This document shows positions 62,232 to 64,000 of a DNA stretch of 64,000 nt, in pieces (position 1 is the first letter of the stretch; every line of letters starts with the position of its first letter). The stretch lies in the NCBI GenBank assembly GCA_003990955.1, contig BIFV01000004.1:1-64000 (forward strand), in the 5' to 3' direction. This DNA is from Sporomusaceae bacterium FL31 (lineage in GTDB: Bacteria > Bacillota > Negativicutes > DSM-1736 > Dendrosporobacteraceae). The notes beneath the pieces were generated by a model that ran no database searches, was not told where the DNA came from, and saw only the letters and a program-made list of their open reading frames with translations. A program made the position numbers and the translations under genes.

Positions 62232-63932
62232 ATGGCCTATGTAGCATTGTATCGACAGTGGCGACCGCAGGATTTTGAAAATTTGGTTGGACAGGAGCAT
62301 ATTAGTCGAACTCTCAAAAATGCTATTACGGTCGGCAAGATCGCTCATGCTTATTTGTTTTCCGGACCACGTGGTACGGGAAAAACCAGTACGGCGAAGA
62401 TACTGGCAAAAGCACTTAACTGTGTACAAGGGCCTACACCGACGCCGTGCAATCAGTGTCCAAACTGTGAAAAAATTACTACAGGAACATCCATGGATGT
62501 ATTTGAAATCGACGCTGCATCCAATCGGGGAATTGATGAGATTCGTGATTTACGGGAAACTGTAAAGTTTTCTCCGGTGGATGGCCGCTATAAAGTTTAC
62601 ATAATAGATGAAGTGCATATGCTTACAACAGAAGCGTTCAATGCATTATTGAAAACATTGGAAGAACCGCCTGGGCATGTTGTCTTTATTTTGGCAACTA
62701 CCGAGTCTCATAAGATACCGGCTACCATTCACTCGCGGTGTCAACGCTACGATTTCCGGCGTATTGGCATTAAAGATATTCAAGAACGGTTACAGGATGT
62801 TGTTAAAGGAGCAGGATTGGATGTCGCTGACGATGCATTAAAGCTTATTGCTACTCATGCGGAAGGTGGCTTGCGTGATGCGTTAAGTGTGCTGGATCAA
62901 TGTGCGGCTTTGGACAGTGGCACAATAACTGCCGTTAAGGTTCGCCAATTGCTGGGGTTGATTGGTCATGAATGGGTTTGGAAAATGACGGATGCCCTAG
63001 CGGATCGCGATGCCAGTGCGGCAATGCTGACCTTGGATGAACTGATTGTTATGGGTAAAGAGGTACGGCAGATTTTATTAGAGCTGGCCTTGCATGCACG
63101 CAGTTTAATGTTGTATAAGGCTGCTCCCAATATCGAGAGTGTTGAGCTCTATAGTGATGAATTACCTATATTGGAAAAGCATAGTGCTAAGTTCACTCAT
63201 AATGAGCTTGTAAATATGATTCAGACCATGCATGAGGCGGCGAATGAGGCCAAGTGGTCACCAGAGCCGAGAATTACTGCGGAAGTGGCTTTGTTATCTG
63301 TTTGCCGGCGTGCTGATAATGCCTCGCTAGAATCACTGGTAGAGCGGATTGAGCTTCTGGAAAGAAGGCTGTCTGGATCTGCCGCTGCTACCATCAGTGA
63401 GCGGGCTTTTCAGCCACAACCAGACAGAGCAGTGCAGGTTCCAGTTAAACCAAAAATTCAAGAGAAGCCAGCGATTGCAGCAACAGTGGCCGATTCGCAA
63501 ATGACTGTTTCTCATAATGAACAAAAACATGAAGCTGTTCCGATTGGGACGAGTAATATTAAAGATGTTTGGGACAATATGCTTAAGGAATTGCTGTCAA
63601 CTGGTAAGCGATCCGTACATGCCTGTGTATCCCAAGGCCATTTGATAAGTTTGGATGATAAGCAGGCAACGATTCAATTTACAGCTAATTTTCCTAAAGA
63701 GCGTACCGAGAAAGACGATTATCGTGCTATTCTCGAGACAGTTCTGGCCGGTATATGTGGGCATCAAGTGCAAGTTCGCTGTATGTTAGGCGCTGCATCG
63801 CCGCCACCTCCGAAGGCTGCTGCTGAGGTCAAGCCTAAGCCAGCCAATCCAAATCAAGATGCTGTGACCGATCATCCAGTTTTGAGGGAAGCGGTCAAAA
63901 TGTTCGGTGGCAATATTGTTAAGCAGGAATAA
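62232..63932 (+). CDS. dnaX: DNA polymerase III subunit gamma/tau
   Basis: A 566-residue clamp-loader ATPase. Walker A is GPRGTGKT (45-52), the zinc knuckle has Cys64, Cys73, Cys76 and Cys79, Walker B is VYIIDEVHML, and SRC in HSRCQRYDFR is the sensor/arginine finger. A Pro/Gln-rich linker and C-terminal tau-like region follow. ATG 62232 follows AGAGGGAGTTGAAAAAT; the track start 72 bases upstream lacks one. Its neighbour in most relatives (a YbaB-type gene) would lie just beyond the window. Confidence 0.93.
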   Translation: MAYVALYRQWRPQDFENLVGQEHISRTLKNAITVGKIAHAYLFSGPRGTGKTSTAKILAKALNCVQGPTPTPCNQCPNCEKITTGTSMDVFEIDAASNRGIDEIRDLRETVKFSPVDGRYKVYIIDEVHMLTTEAFNALLKTLEEPPGHVVFILATTESHKIPATIHSRCQRYDFRRIGIKDIQERLQDVVKGAGLDVADDALKLIATHAEGGLRDALSVLDQCAALDSGTITAVKVRQLLGLIGHEWVWKMTDALADRDASAAMLTLDELIVMGKEVRQILLELALHARSLMLYKAAPNIESVELYSDELPILEKHSAKFTHNELVNMIQTMHEAANEAKWSPEPRITAEVALLSVCRRADNASLESLVERIELLERRLSGSAAATISERAFQPQPDRAVQVPVKPKIQEKPAIAATVADSQMTVSHNEQKHEAVPIGTSNIKDVWDNMLKELLSTGKRSVHACVSQGHLISLDDKQATIQFTANFPKERTEKDDYRAILETVLAGICGHQVQVRCMLGAASPPPPKAAAEVKPKPANPNQDAVTDHPVLREAVKMFGGNIVKQE

Positions 63933-64000
63933 ATACTGTCTGAGTTTTGTGTGAAGGCGTAAAGGTGAAATAGCAAAACTTCGGCTGAATTAAGTCTTGC
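63933..64000. other. right edge, no gene
   Basis: 68 bases after the dnaX stop with no supported start codon; the next gene lies outside. Confidence 0.5.

Overview
The window looks like a diderm, anaerobic Firmicute of the Negativicutes (Pelosinus/Sporomusa-like). Translation starts are strongly Firmicute-type (AGGAGG, with frequent GTG and TTG starts). Yet one exported protein (18482-18973) looks like an outer-membrane beta-barrel, and the gene stock is anaerobic: rubrerythrin, the NirJ1/NirJ2 radical SAM pair, a HutP-like protein and an old-yellow-enzyme reductase. This placement is inference from gene content; no database search was possible.

Layout. 1-35 kb is ordinary chromosome in short operons separated by clear intrinsic terminators. 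It holds membrane proteins of unknown function, a sodium:solute symporter overlapping a HutP-like gene, pirin, an amino-acid ABC binding protein, a MarR-OYE pair with palindromic operators, TetR, nirJ1-nirJ2 (alternative heme pathway type), a HelD-like helicase, a PAS-degenerate GGDEF protein, cobO, a glutamate-synthase-like FMN protein, a heterodimeric ABC exporter, an HtrA-like protease, a zinc-responsive ArsR repressor with a P-type metal ATPase, a nitroreductase, a ClpP paralogue, LysR, rubrerythrin, a response regulator with an HD-GYP-like protein, and tadA followed by tRNA-Ser(CGA).

35.0-60.8 kb is an integrated element of 25.7 kb. It is bounded by a perfect 63-bp direct repeat made of the 3' part of tRNA-Ser(CGA). 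It has its own tyrosine integrase, Xis, tandem TTGACAAC sites near both ends (probable integrase arm sites) and a Phd/RelE-type toxin-antitoxin pair beside the right end. Its left third is a defence island. A complete phosphorothioation operon dndB-C-D-E-A runs leftward and converges on a rightward four-gene module: an unknown protein, a ParB-like protein, a SNF2 helicase and a DUF3883 nuclease-like protein. No DndF/G/H is visible, so this module probably supplies the antiviral arm. It resembles, from memory, the PbeABCD modules described beside archaeal dndCDEA loci.

The middle and right of the element hold a DUF932 gene, three Xis-like small HTH genes, radC, an XRE regulator, an uncharacterised envelope cluster, a 560-residue orphan, a large P-loop ATPase and a viroplasmin-domain protein. 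I see no relaxase or conjugation machinery. Two regulatory structures stand out. The leaders of the DUF932 and radC genes share a small RNA-like motif (covarying stems around the loop AGATATAC, then AAGGATCATA), each followed by an intrinsic terminator immediately before the gene. Two 91/93-bp arrays of paired TGTCCG and CGGACA repeats bracket the envelope cluster.

60.8-64 kb returns to chromosome: a 91-residue protein, a 60-residue protein with 27 Cys/His, tRNA-Ser(GGA), the SRP RNA and dnaX.
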